A stretch of 9,364 nt of DNA from T1SED10-198M sp003554345 [NCBI: Candidatus Sumerlaeota bacterium] (GTDB lineage: Bacteria; Sumerlaeota; T1SED10-198M): NCBI GenBank assembly GCA_003554345.1, contig PWGE01000222.1:1-9364 (forward strand), given 5' to 3'. The notes beneath the pieces were generated by a model. That model was not told where the DNA came from. It saw only the letters and a program-made list of their open reading frames with translations, and made no database searches. A program made the translations under genes and the position numbers. Shown piece after piece: positions 1-5,925 of the stretch. How positions within the stretch are numbered: the first letter of the stretch is position 1; every line of letters begins with the position of its first letter.

Positions 1-79
1 CAGGCGTATAGAACTTGTAAGCAATATTTTTCTGTTTTCTTAGTTGTTCTTCTTTTTCTGAATTCTTAAGGTATTTCTA

Positions 80-90
80 TTTTCAGAGGA
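80..90 (+). repeat. Dispersed motif TTTTCAGAGGA, copy 1
   Basis: One of four exact copies of an 11-base word, all outside genes. This copy is preceded by TA, giving the 13-base form TATTTTCAGAGGA shared with copies 2 and 4. A partial copy, TATTTTCAGA, lies at 256-265, just after the 224-245 hairpin. Confidence 0.6.
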
Positions 91-157
91 ATTATTCATG
101 TCAGCACGAGTGCTAACGCAACCAATGATGAATCCGCCATAGACGGACTGTAAGTCG

Positions 158-172
158 GGAATCGGCGATTCC
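158..172. repeat. Short GC-rich palindrome
   Basis: GGAATCG, one G, then CGATTCC form a perfect 7+7 base dyad. A second small stem, CGGG-AAAG-CCCG (172-183), follows directly. Together with the hairpin at 224-245 these mark a GC-richer island in AT-rich intergenic DNA, which suggests a REP- or MITE-like insertion remnant. The identity of the element is not known. Confidence 0.5.
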
Positions 173-223
173 GGGAAAGCCCGCAATTATATCCATCACC
201 ATTATTGTAAATATCCCGAGGTA

Positions 224-245
224 GAGACGCAATATTTTGCGTCTC
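224..245. repeat. Perfect 9-bp hairpin, GAGACGCAA / TTGCGTCTC
   Basis: The two arms (224-232 and 237-245) are exact reverse complements around a four-base loop, TATT. The left arm is preceded by GTA, while the matching TAC is absent on the right, so the palindrome looks trimmed on one side. From memory, GTAGAGACGC...GCGTCTCTAC palindromes are dispersed intergenic repeats in several bacterial groups, including cyanobacteria. That link was not checked. No T-run follows, so it is not a + strand terminator. Confidence 0.65.
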
Positions 246-332
246 AAAAAGGTTGTATTTTCAGATAAGAATATACCACGAAAAAAAGATACTATTCTGT
301 TTCCAGGATCTGCTAACATTATCTTTTCTGGC

Positions 333-489
333 ATCCTGTTTCATCCTGTCCATCATGTTAAATCTCTTTTCCTGGTCTGCTCTTTTTCTGGAGTCTTTAT
401 CCTGGAAATCCTGTACATCGATGCAAATTTTCTGTATTCTTAATCTTTTAGTTCTTATCCTGTTTCACCCTGCAAATCCTGTTTAATCT
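333..489. repeat. Degenerate ATCCTGT repeat, 9-10 base period
   Basis: ATCCTGT occurs at 333, 343, 408, 457 and 476, with one-base or two-base variants at 352, 399 and 467. Within each of three clusters the units start 9 or 10 bases apart. The first and third clusters are 33-base imperfect direct repeats (333-365 and 457-489) that match at 27 of 33 positions. Similar ATCCTGT-type tracts are, from memory, common intergenic repeats in unrelated bacteria and a source of spurious ORFs. The units touch one another, so this is not a CRISPR array. Confidence 0.7.
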
Positions 490-528
490 TTTCTTTTCTG
501 AATGTTTTCTTTCTTTTCCCGGGTTTTA

Positions 529-539
529 TTTTCAGAGGA
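529..539 (+). repeat. Dispersed motif TTTTCAGAGGA, copy 2
   Basis: Exact copy of the 11-base word, preceded by GGGTTTTA. This extended form matches copy 4 at the window's end apart from one T, which suggests a longer repeat unit with common ancestry. It lies upstream of the glycosyltransferase gene. Confidence 0.6.
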
Positions 540-714
540 GTTTCATTCTCAAGCCTTCTTTCTAAAATGGTCATCAAAATGGAACAGATTTTTCCATAAA
601 TAATTTTTATTGGAAATACTTCAATTCGTTGAATATGTCGAATAGACAACGGTCAATGTACATTCAAACTGCTTTTTCTTGACTTTTTTGATCTATGAGA
701 TACCATTACAGGGC

Positions 715-1581
715 ATGAAGAAACTCAGTATTATACTCCCCGTCTTCAATGAAGAAGCGAGTATAGAATTAATCCTTAAAGATATTAAGAATATTATTGA
801 AAGAAATAATATTGATAGCCAGATAATAGTTGTTGACGACGGAAGCTCCGACCGTACTCCAGATATACTTTCAGAGCAGGATAATATTAAAATTATCTCC
901 AACAAAAGAAATAAAGGTTACGGGCACTCTTTAAAAAAGGGCTTACTGGCAGCCAAACATGAATGGGTCGCTATTTGCGATGCGGATGGAACATATCCTG
1001 TTCAGGAATTTGAAAACATGTTTCAGTATATGGACAGGGCGGATATGATAGTCGGTTCCAGAACAGGGCAAAAAGTAGCAATTCCCTGGATACGACGGCC
1101 CGCAAAATGGTTCCTCAATAAGTTGGCTAATTATCTCGTAGAATACAAAATTCCTGATCTCAATTCAGGGATGCGTCTGTTTCGAAAAAAATGCGCCATG
1201 CAGTTTTTTAACATATATCCCGAGGGATTTTCCTTCACTACCACCATCACCATGGCTTTTATCAGCAAAGACCTCGAAGTCATTTTTCATCGCATCAATT
1301 ATTATCCACGCCGCGGTAAATCCAAAATCGTTCCCTGGCGGGACATGCAAAACTTTCTGGTGACAATTGTACGGACGATTCTTTACTTCAACCCTCTCAA
1401 GGTGTTTTTGCCTCTTTGCATGGCATTCTTTCTCCTTGCCTGCCTTGTACTGGTAGGAAGCTGGTATTTTGAAGGACAGATTCGTGACGCCACTATTATT
1501 ATATTGCTTATGACCTCTTTTCAAGCTGCCGCTATGGGCTTCCTGGCTGATCTCATCAACCGAAAAAGCGACCGTCTGTAG
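715..1581 (+). CDS. Family 2 glycosyltransferase, polyprenyl-phosphate sugar synthase type
   Basis: Probably moves a sugar from a nucleotide donor to a polyprenyl phosphate at the inner face of the membrane, as dolichol-phosphate mannose synthases do; the actual sugar is unknown. The GT-A fold is clear: LPVFNEE (8-14), VVDDGSSDRTPD (39-50), NKGYG (66-70), the metal-binding DAD (89-91), IVGSR (112-116) and DLNSGMRLF (148-156). Two hydrophobic segments at about 228-250 and 258-281 would anchor the C-terminus. Length is 288 residues from ATG 715, chosen because MKKLSIILPVFNEE is how family members start. A TTG at 679 would add 12 residues. No strong Shine-Dalgarno is seen for either start. The gene stands alone, with no partner sugar gene in the window. 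Family assignment is firm, substrate is not. Confidence 0.9.
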   Translation: MKKLSIILPVFNEEASIELILKDIKNIIERNNIDSQIIVVDDGSSDRTPDILSEQDNIKIISNKRNKGYGHSLKKGLLAAKHEWVAICDADGTYPVQEFENMFQYMDRADMIVGSRTGQKVAIPWIRRPAKWFLNKLANYLVEYKIPDLNSGMRLFRKKCAMQFFNIYPEGFSFTTTITMAFISKDLEVIFHRINYYPRRGKSKIVPWRDMQNFLVTIVRTILYFNPLKVFLPLCMAFFLLACLVLVGSWYFEGQIRDATIIILLMTSFQAAAMGFLADLINRKSDRL

Positions 1582-1950
1582 CCCCGGCGACATTATTCTG
1601 TATTCAAGTAACCTTATCAACATTTTCTATGCTTTCACAATTGCCAGTTCTCATTGCTGTATATCATAACTTTTATAGATGAGATCTATTAATTTTTTCT
1701 CTGATATTCAACCCGATAGCTGAAAAAAAAGCCCTATTCAAGGGAAAAAAGATAGATTGTTTTACATTGCAGACGATAAAAGCAGGTGAAAGTATTGGGG
1801 GAACGAGCATTAAATAAAGCCGTTTCATATATGTACCAAACACAACATTTTGATATATCCCCCACTTCCCTTTTCTTCCCTATTTTATATAAAGAATTAC
1901 GCTGGTACGGCATGGTATATATGTATTATTGTATAATTTGACCCTTATAC

Positions 1951-1979
1951 TTGACAAGCGTGATTTATTAAACTATAAT
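1951..1979 (+). promoter_or_regulatory. Perfect consensus sigma-70/sigma-A promoter
   Basis: TTGACA (1951-1956), a 17-base spacer, and TATAAT (1974-1979) match the housekeeping consensus at all twelve positions with optimal spacing. Transcription would begin near 1986 and give a leader of about 40 bases. No operator-like dyad is seen over it, so strong constitutive expression is expected. Confidence 0.9.
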
Positions 1980-2013
1980 ATTTTTAGACCGATTTAATTA
2001 AGAGTAAATAAAA

Positions 2014-2019
2014 AGGAGG
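2014..2019 (+). promoter_or_regulatory. Strong ribosome binding site, AGGAGG
   Basis: A full AGGAGG lies six bases before ATG 2026. It decides that start over the in-frame ATG at 2035. Together with the consensus promoter it implies a highly expressed protein. Confidence 0.9.
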
Positions 2020-2025
2020 CAAATC

Positions 2026-3231
2026 ATGAAGGTCATGAAGTATTTACTGATTATGGTTTTAAGTTTTTTTTTATTCTTCCTGTTTGGAGAACCTTTTGAC
2101 GTTACCTGGGAAGAAATTGGCGAGGGAGACGGAAATTTTTTTGGTGAGGCCGGAGCAGAAGCTGACAAACTTTTTACGGCGGTTGACGATAATTATTTAT
2201 ATTTTCAGGCCAAAAATGAAAGTGCAGGTGAATGGTTGACATGGGCATTTATTATTGATACCAGAGATGGGGGTGGAACCGGATGCCCACAGGGTTATCA
2301 AGTTGGTTTTGGCCATGAAAACCCACCTGATTTTGCCATGATTGGAGATTTTGATGGAAACTGGGGTGAGTTAAGAGTCTGGGATCCAGAAAATTCAGAA
2401 TGGGCTGGTGGTGGGACTAATCTTCCGGACAATTATTACGTTTCTAGTGATCAGACAGTGGTAGAAGTTCGGTTTCCACGAGGAGAGATAAACAGACCCA
2501 ATGCTGTGCACATTCAATATTATATTACAGGAGACAACTCAAGTCAACACGCCTCTTTTGATAGCATTCCAGCTGACGAGGTAGCAGGAAGCTGGGACGA
2601 TTATACTGAACTCTCTAATTATATTTCTGTTTACATGCCTTTTGGCGACCCTTTTGATGTGGTTTGGAATGAAAAAGAGTCAGGTGATGGCAATAGCTTC
2701 ATTGGAGATGCTATTGCAGACAGGCTCTATACTTCAGTTGATGATGACTATCTCTATTTTCGTGCTACTCATCTAAATATAGCTGACTGGAAAACCCCTG
2801 GAATGGTTTGGGCATTCCTCCTTAATACAGCTGCAGGCGGAGGTTCTTCGTGTCCATGGGGCAGAGAAATCTATTTTGATCATCCCGAAAATCCCAATCA
2901 CCTTATGATTGGTCATTTTGGAAGCGATATTGGACAGTTTATTTCCTGGGATGGAACTCAATGGACTGGTTACGAAGTACAACGTGATGGGGATTATTAT
3001 ATGGCTGAAGACCGATCAGAAGTACAGGTTCGATTTGACAAAACAGAAATAGGCGAACCCGCTACTATAGATGTTCAGTATTATATCTCCGGGAATAATG
3101 ATGATCATGGCTGTTTTGATAGTATTCCTTCTGACGAACTAGCCGAAGGCTGGAATCCTCCGGCAAGCACTTCTAATCTATCGAATTATGTTCAAAATGT
3201 CAGCCGCATTAAGGATTGGATTCTTCACTAA
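2026..3231 (+). CDS. Probable exported protein with two tandem beta-sandwich-like domains
   Basis: Function not recognised. Residues 1-20 (two Lys, then a run of Leu, Ile, Phe and Val) act as a signal peptide or anchor; no clear signal peptidase I site is visible. The rest is an internal duplication. Domain 1 (about 20-201) and domain 2 (about 206-388) share FGEPFDV/FGDPFDV (20-26, 206-212), VDDNYLYF/VDDDYLYF (53-60, 238-245), a Cys after a Gly-rich turn (87, 276), IQYYITG/VQYYISG (163-169, 350-356), FDSIP (178-182, 364-368) and LSNY (196-199, 385-388), at a near-constant offset of 185-189. The acidic, aromatic, beta-rich sequence recalls CBM9- or DOMON-like domains that often sit on surface glycan enzymes, but no catalytic domain is present. 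Its own strong promoter and terminator make it monocistronic. The domain class is a guess. Confidence 0.85.
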   Translation: MKVMKYLLIMVLSFFLFFLFGEPFDVTWEEIGEGDGNFFGEAGAEADKLFTAVDDNYLYFQAKNESAGEWLTWAFIIDTRDGGGTGCPQGYQVGFGHENPPDFAMIGDFDGNWGELRVWDPENSEWAGGGTNLPDNYYVSSDQTVVEVRFPRGEINRPNAVHIQYYITGDNSSQHASFDSIPADEVAGSWDDYTELSNYISVYMPFGDPFDVVWNEKESGDGNSFIGDAIADRLYTSVDDDYLYFRATHLNIADWKTPGMVWAFLLNTAAGGGSSCPWGREIYFDHPENPNHLMIGHFGSDIGQFISWDGTQWTGYEVQRDGDYYMAEDRSEVQVRFDKTEIGEPATIDVQYYISGNNDDHGCFDSIPSDELAEGWNPPASTSNLSNYVQNVSRIKDWILH

Positions 3232-3239
3232 CAGAAAAC

Positions 3240-3250
3240 TTTTCAGAGGA
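3240..3250 (+). repeat. Dispersed motif TTTTCAGAGGA, copy 3
   Basis: Exact copy of the 11-base word, starting 9 bases after the stop codon of the two-domain protein gene. It is preceded by C rather than the A found in copies 1, 2 and 4, so only the 11-base core is shared. Confidence 0.55.
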
Positions 3251-3292
3251 ATAAAACAGCGCTAAACATTTACTGAGAAAATAGTTGACAGA

Positions 3293-3354
3293 GAACCCGG
3301 AGGTACAGTGAGCCAAAGACTGCTTGTTGTGTTTTCTCCGGGTTCTTTTTTTTT
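3293..3354 (+). terminator. Rho-independent terminator
   Basis: GAACCCGGAG (3293-3302) pairs perfectly with CTCCGGGTTC (3336-3345) and is followed at once by nine T residues (3346-3354). The 33-base loop is longer than usual. It ends the single-gene transcript of the exported protein and separates it from the downstream cluster. Confidence 0.9.
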
Positions 3355-3720
3355 ACAGTCCAGAAAAATATTCACGTAGCATGTGTATTTCCAGTTTTTG
3401 CAGGCCTTATCTTAAATATTATATCAGGTGTACCCTTAAACATATGACCCAATTCAGTCTCTGCCATTTTAAGCGGTGAAGTCGATAAAAACAGTCAAAC
3501 CCCATTCTTATGCCGTTAGTTGCAGAAAAATTACAAGGACTCTGGTAAAAAAAGCCTCTACGTATAATTTTTGATGTCCATCCGCAATATGTTATTATGA
3601 TTTGAGATATACAAACAAAGAATTCTGGTAACAATAGAATAATAAAATTAACATGAGAGGATAGCTCAGATAATAGTTTCTTAAATTATCGAAAAACCCA
3701 CTGCATTTATAAAACTTTTG

Positions 3721-3745
3721 ATTTGAAAAATATTTCATTTCAAAT
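3721..3745. promoter_or_regulatory. Perfect inverted repeat, candidate operator
   Basis: ATTTGAAA (3721-3728) and TTTCAAAT (3738-3745) are exact reverse complements 9 bases apart. The right arm covers the expected -35 position of the 3758-3766 promoter, so a dimeric regulator bound here would block or replace -35 contact. The sequence is AT-rich, which raises the chance of coincidence. The regulator is unknown. Confidence 0.4.
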
Positions 3746-3757
3746 AATTATTAAATG

Positions 3758-3766
3758 TGATATAAT
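3758..3766 (+). promoter_or_regulatory. Extended -10 promoter of the eight-gene cluster
   Basis: TGATATAAT is a perfect extended -10 element (TG-N-TATAAT). The -35 position at 17-base spacing (TTTCAA, 3738-3743) is poor, as is common for extended -10 promoters. Transcription would start near 3773, leaving a leader of about 30 bases before ATG 3805. Confidence 0.65.
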
Positions 3767-3804
3767 AATAATGGTTGGAACGTATCAAAAGAGGGTTTTG
3801 AAGT

Positions 3805-4305
3805 ATGAATTTCTTTGAGAAAGTGGTTTCTCGAGAAGGGGTGGAAATATATTCTGCACCCCACTCTCGTGAAAAAGCTCTGTACAAGCTCTCTTTATTA
3901 CTCAAAAAGCAGGTAAGCGACGAAGAAGCTACCTGTCGTCAAGTTTATGATGGTGCCATAGAAAGGGAGCATATAGGGTCAACCGCCGTAGGTCATGGGG
4001 TTGCTTATTCTCATTATAATTGCGAGAGTTTAAAAAGATTGTATGCCGTTGTCGGTATTTTCCCAGATGGCATTGTAGCCTGGGAAAGCCCTGATGATAA
4101 ACCCATTCATATTCTCTTTTTAATTGCCTCACCTGATAAAGAGTCCTGCCGCTATTTTGCGTTTATTACACATATTTCCCGTATGTTACGCTCTAACCGT
4201 CTTATTACTGAAATGAAAAACAGCAACAATCCTGATCATATCTATGACTTCCTTCTCCAATGGGAAAGAAAACATGGCACTCAATTATATGTTTGTCAAA
4301 AATAG
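3805..4305 (+). CDS. PTS EIIA domain protein, PtsN/fructose type
   Basis: A single-domain phosphocarrier of the phosphotransferase system, normally phosphorylated on one histidine by HPr or NPr. In free-standing PtsN-type proteins the phosphorylation state is used for regulation rather than sugar transport. The family core is clear: EREHIGSTAVGHGVAYSH (53-70) aligns with the REKMGSTGIGNGIAIPH region of E. coli PtsN, which puts the phosphorylated residue at His70. The Pro usually before it is Ser69. FPDGIVAWESPDDKPIHILFLIASP (85-109) matches the next conserved block. Length, 166 residues, is normal for the family. The start follows AGAGGG (3790-3795). It is the first gene of the cluster, and no EI, HPr or permease gene is nearby, which favours a regulatory role. 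Family is firm, target unknown. Confidence 0.9.
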   Translation: MNFFEKVVSREGVEIYSAPHSREKALYKLSLLLKKQVSDEEATCRQVYDGAIEREHIGSTAVGHGVAYSHYNCESLKRLYAVVGIFPDGIVAWESPDDKPIHILFLIASPDKESCRYFAFITHISRMLRSNRLITEMKNSNNPDHIYDFLLQWERKHGTQLYVCQK

Positions 4306-4313
4306 TAGTTTTT

Positions 4314-4321
4314 GAAGGAAG
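4314..4321 (+). promoter_or_regulatory. Ribosome binding site that sets the HAD gene start
   Basis: GAAGGAAG lies 5 bases before ATG 4327 (7 bases from its AAGGA core). It overlaps the in-frame TTG at 4312, which therefore cannot be the start that uses it. Confidence 0.75.
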
Positions 4322-4326
4322 ACGGG

Positions 4327-4953
4327 ATGGTAAAAAACATTATTTTTGACCTGGGAAATGTTCTTTTCCATCTTAATTTCTCTGCCACGTTCCGTTATCT
4401 TAAAGCACATGTATCAGCAGAAAAAGATGTTGAACATATTTTTCAGGAAGTTATAAGGGGCAAAGAGTTTGATCTCTTTAATCGTGGCAAAATTACCCGC
4501 CAGGAATTTTTCCGGTATGTTCGTCAGTTTTTGGACAAAGTCATTGATGAAGAAGACTTCTGGCGAGGTTATTCCGATATTTTCATTCCCAATCGACGCC
4601 TGATACAGACTATTCCTTCCCTGAAGGAACACTTTCATCTTTTTATTCTCTCCAATACTGATGTTGCCCACATGGAATATCTTTTTCACAAATATCCTCA
4701 CTTTTTCAAGCTCTTTAATGACGCTGTCTACTCTTATGAAGCAGGGGCCATGAAACCAGAACGACAAATATTCAAATTCCTCCTCCATAAAACAGGGATT
4801 ACCGCCTCTTCTTCCCTTTTTATTGATGACCTGTCACATAATATTGAGGTGGCTCAGGAAATGGGCTTCCGGACTTTTCACTTCTCGAACAACACAGATG
4901 AGCTCCTCCATTATATAGAAGAGTTGAAAAACCCAGCAGGAAAACAACATTGA
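4327..4953 (+). CDS. HAD superfamily hydrolase, YihX-like sugar phosphatase
   Basis: A small cytoplasmic phosphatase; E. coli YihX, which it resembles along its length, acts on sugar phosphates such as alpha-glucose-1-phosphate. All HAD motifs are present: motif I FDLGNVL with nucleophile Asp8, motif II LSNT (108-111), motif III Lys143 in MKPE, and motif IV FIDD (Asp167, Asp168). In motif I the usual second Asp is Gly10, as in YihX. Residues about 15-90 form the helical cap of HAD subfamily IA. Length, 208 residues, is normal. ATG 4327 is chosen over TTG 4312 because a good Shine-Dalgarno precedes it. It follows the EIIA gene by 21 bases, and its stop overlaps the next start. Substrate is inferred from resemblance only. 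Confidence 0.9.
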   Translation: MVKNIIFDLGNVLFHLNFSATFRYLKAHVSAEKDVEHIFQEVIRGKEFDLFNRGKITRQEFFRYVRQFLDKVIDEEDFWRGYSDIFIPNRRLIQTIPSLKEHFHLFILSNTDVAHMEYLFHKYPHFFKLFNDAVYSYEAGAMKPERQIFKFLLHKTGITASSSLFIDDLSHNIEVAQEMGFRTFHFSNNTDELLHYIEELKNPAGKQH

Positions 4954-5372
4954 AGGCATTCCGTGTTTTTAAAAATAAGCTCCTCGTCAGAAAAATCAGG
5001 TTTTTTTTCAACGCTATTATTCTCCTCTTTCTTTTTTTTATTATCATTCTTCATAGTGTAGGACTCCGGCATTTTTTCCATTCACCGGTAAACCTCATGA
5101 ATATGGTAATGACATATCGGGAACTGTATCACATTCGCTATGCTCTTGAACGCTATTATGACGACCATGAGGACTATCCTTCGGATCGCGATTTCAAAAA
5201 TTACCTTTATGACCTGGACGTCCAGAAAAGAATCTCTTTAAGAACTGATAGATGGGGAAATCAATACAGGTATTTGCCCGATATTTATGATGATAAAGTG
5301 GTTCTGGTCAGCAAAGGACCAGACGGTATTGTGGGAACAAAGGATGATATAAGACTAATCTGGCAAAAATGA
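4950..5372 (+). CDS. Membrane-anchored protein with GspG-like C-terminal domain
   Basis: Residues 1-17 are basic and 18-37 form one membrane helix, followed by an outside domain. The last 85 residues match the C-terminal pattern of type II secretion major pseudopilins (GspG): a helix with ALERYYDDHEDYPS (65-78), DRWGNQYRY (100-108; GspG has DPWGNPYQY) and SKGPDGIVGTKDDI (121-134), the acidic loop that binds calcium in GspG. However, the class III leader (Gly before a Met/Phe-Thr-Leu-x-Glu stretch) is missing, so prepilin peptidase should not process it and it is unlikely to be a normal pilus subunit. The start is TTG 4950, overlapping the HAD stop (TTGA) and preceded by AGGA at 4938-4941; no in-frame ATG comes before the membrane segment. 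Role unknown; translational coupling ties it to its neighbours. Confidence 0.8.
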   Translation: MKAFRVFKNKLLVRKIRFFFNAIILLFLFFIIILHSVGLRHFFHSPVNLMNMVMTYRELYHIRYALERYYDDHEDYPSDRDFKNYLYDLDVQKRISLRTDRWGNQYRYLPDIYDDKVVLVSKGPDGIVGTKDDIRLIWQK

Positions 5373-5379
5373 GGCAACA

Positions 5380-5925
5380 ATGAAAAAAAAACAGCCTAAA
5401 CTCATTGATACTTTTCAATACCGGTACCTTTTCCAGATTCTTTTCCTCTTTACTTTCTTTTTGATTATAACAGTCTTCCTGACTATTGCCTTCACCCTGA
5501 TTGTTTTCCACTGGGAATTTTTTCTTTCGAGGTACTGGCTATGGACCTGGGTCTACTGTCTGCTGCTCGCATTCCTGCTGGGATTATTGTTTTTCCGCTG
5601 GATATTCCGTTATTCTTTACGAATTGTCCTGCCAATTCATCAATTGAAGAGCTCTTTATCCCGCTTGCTGGCAGGGAATACTGAACAAACTCTCAAGGTT
5701 GAAAAAAGGATGGAATGGGCTGAACTTCTCAGGTTATACAATAAAGTGTTAAAAAAAATCAATGCTGATATGTCTTTATATCATGAGACACTTCTGGATA
5801 CTATCAAAGAGTTAGACGTAATGAAAGAGCTCATTACCCAATTACCACCCTGTGCCCAGAAAACAAAACTGCTCGAACGCGTCAAACAATTGCAACAATC
5901 CTGCTTACTTGAAAATAAAGAATGA
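5380..5925 (+). CDS. Two-TM HAMP-like coiled-coil protein without output domain
   Basis: Two hydrophobic segments (about 19-43 and 53-79) are separated by only about ten residues, so there is no extracytoplasmic sensor domain. The stretch after the second helix (about 81-128) reads like a HAMP linker: a Pro (85) at its start, LSRLLAGNTEQTLKV in the AS1-connector position, and a second amphipathic helix, LLRLYNKVLKKI. Residues about 128-175 look like coiled coil. The protein stops there with no kinase, cyclase or methyl-accepting domain. GAGG (5371-5374) precedes ATG 5380, seven bases after the previous stop. In HAMP proteins this region passes signals between membrane and effector; here it may work as an adaptor, perhaps with the adjacent GspG-like protein. 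That pairing is inferred from adjacency only. Nine A residues follow the ATG. Confidence 0.75.
   Translation: MKKKQPKLIDTFQYRYLFQILFLFTFFLIITVFLTIAFTLIVFHWEFFLSRYWLWTWVYCLLLAFLLGLLFFRWIFRYSLRIVLPIHQLKSSLSRLLAGNTEQTLKVEKRMEWAELLRLYNKVLKKINADMSLYHETLLDTIKELDVMKELITQLPPCAQKTKLLERVKQLQQSCLLENKE

Larger units (their letters stand above)
1..714. other. Gene-free, repeat-bearing intergenic region
   Basis: No reading frame here looks like a real protein; the short frames on both strands are low-complexity or run through palindromes. The top strand is strongly T-rich and scattered with TTTTCTG words between about 28 and 500. The stretch from about 100 to 250 is visibly richer in G and C than its flanks and carries palindromes. 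Bases 333-489 hold ATCCTGT-type repeats, and two copies of the TTTTCAGAGGA motif lie at 80-90 and 529-539. A perfect 10-base palindrome, AATGTACATT (655-664), lies 50 bases upstream of the glycosyltransferase ATG and could be a regulator site, but nothing else supports that. Confidence 0.75.
1582..2025. other. Intergenic region with the promoter for the two-domain exported protein
   Basis: No convincing gene or RNA structure is seen in these 444 bases. There is no good terminator after the glycosyltransferase. The weak CCCT/AGGG stem near 1732-1745 is flanked by A-runs on the + strand, so it would suit the minus strand better. The last 75 bases hold the promoter and ribosome site. A second TATAAT word at 1932-1937 has no suitable -35 box. 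Confidence 0.7.
3232..3804. other. Intergenic region: terminator, gene-free stretch, promoter
   Basis: Holds one TTTTCAGAGGA motif, the terminator of the exported-protein gene, and the promoter/dyad of the eight-gene cluster. Bases 3356-3720 have no convincing gene. On the minus strand, 3494-3372 is open for 40 codons and reads with protein-like composition (includes LGHMFKGTPDIIFK), but it lacks an upstream start region or ribosome site. It may be a decayed gene end or chance. Confidence 0.7.

Noticed and set aside
108-116. GAGTGCTAA, identical to one half of the CIRCE/HrcA operator
   Set aside because: The other half-site is absent at the required 9-base spacing and no heat-shock gene follows.
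98-142. Fourteen-codon ORF preceded by AGAGGA
   Set aside because: The AGAGGA belongs to the dispersed TTTTCAGAGGA motif, the peptide runs into the palindrome island, and no gene follows.
333-489. CRISPR array
   Set aside because: Units are 9-10 bases, degenerate and touching, with no spacers of 25-45 bases and no cas genes.
679-706. TTGACT-16-TACCAT promoter just before the glycosyltransferase ATG
   Set aside because: The -10 match is weak and it would leave an almost leaderless transcript; not convincing enough to annotate.
1165-1623. 152-codon minus-strand ORF across the glycosyltransferase gene
   Set aside because: Fully antisense to a gene with clear GT2 motifs; its translation shows no recognisable pattern.
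3285-3290. TTGACA as a -35 box
   Set aside because: No -10 box lies 16-18 bases downstream; that position is inside the terminator.
3658-3669. AGGATAGCTCAG, like the start and D-arm of a tRNA
   Set aside because: No anticodon arm, T-arm or acceptor pairing can be found downstream.
4414-4788. 124-codon minus-strand ORF
   Set aside because: Antisense to the HAD gene, which has all catalytic motifs.
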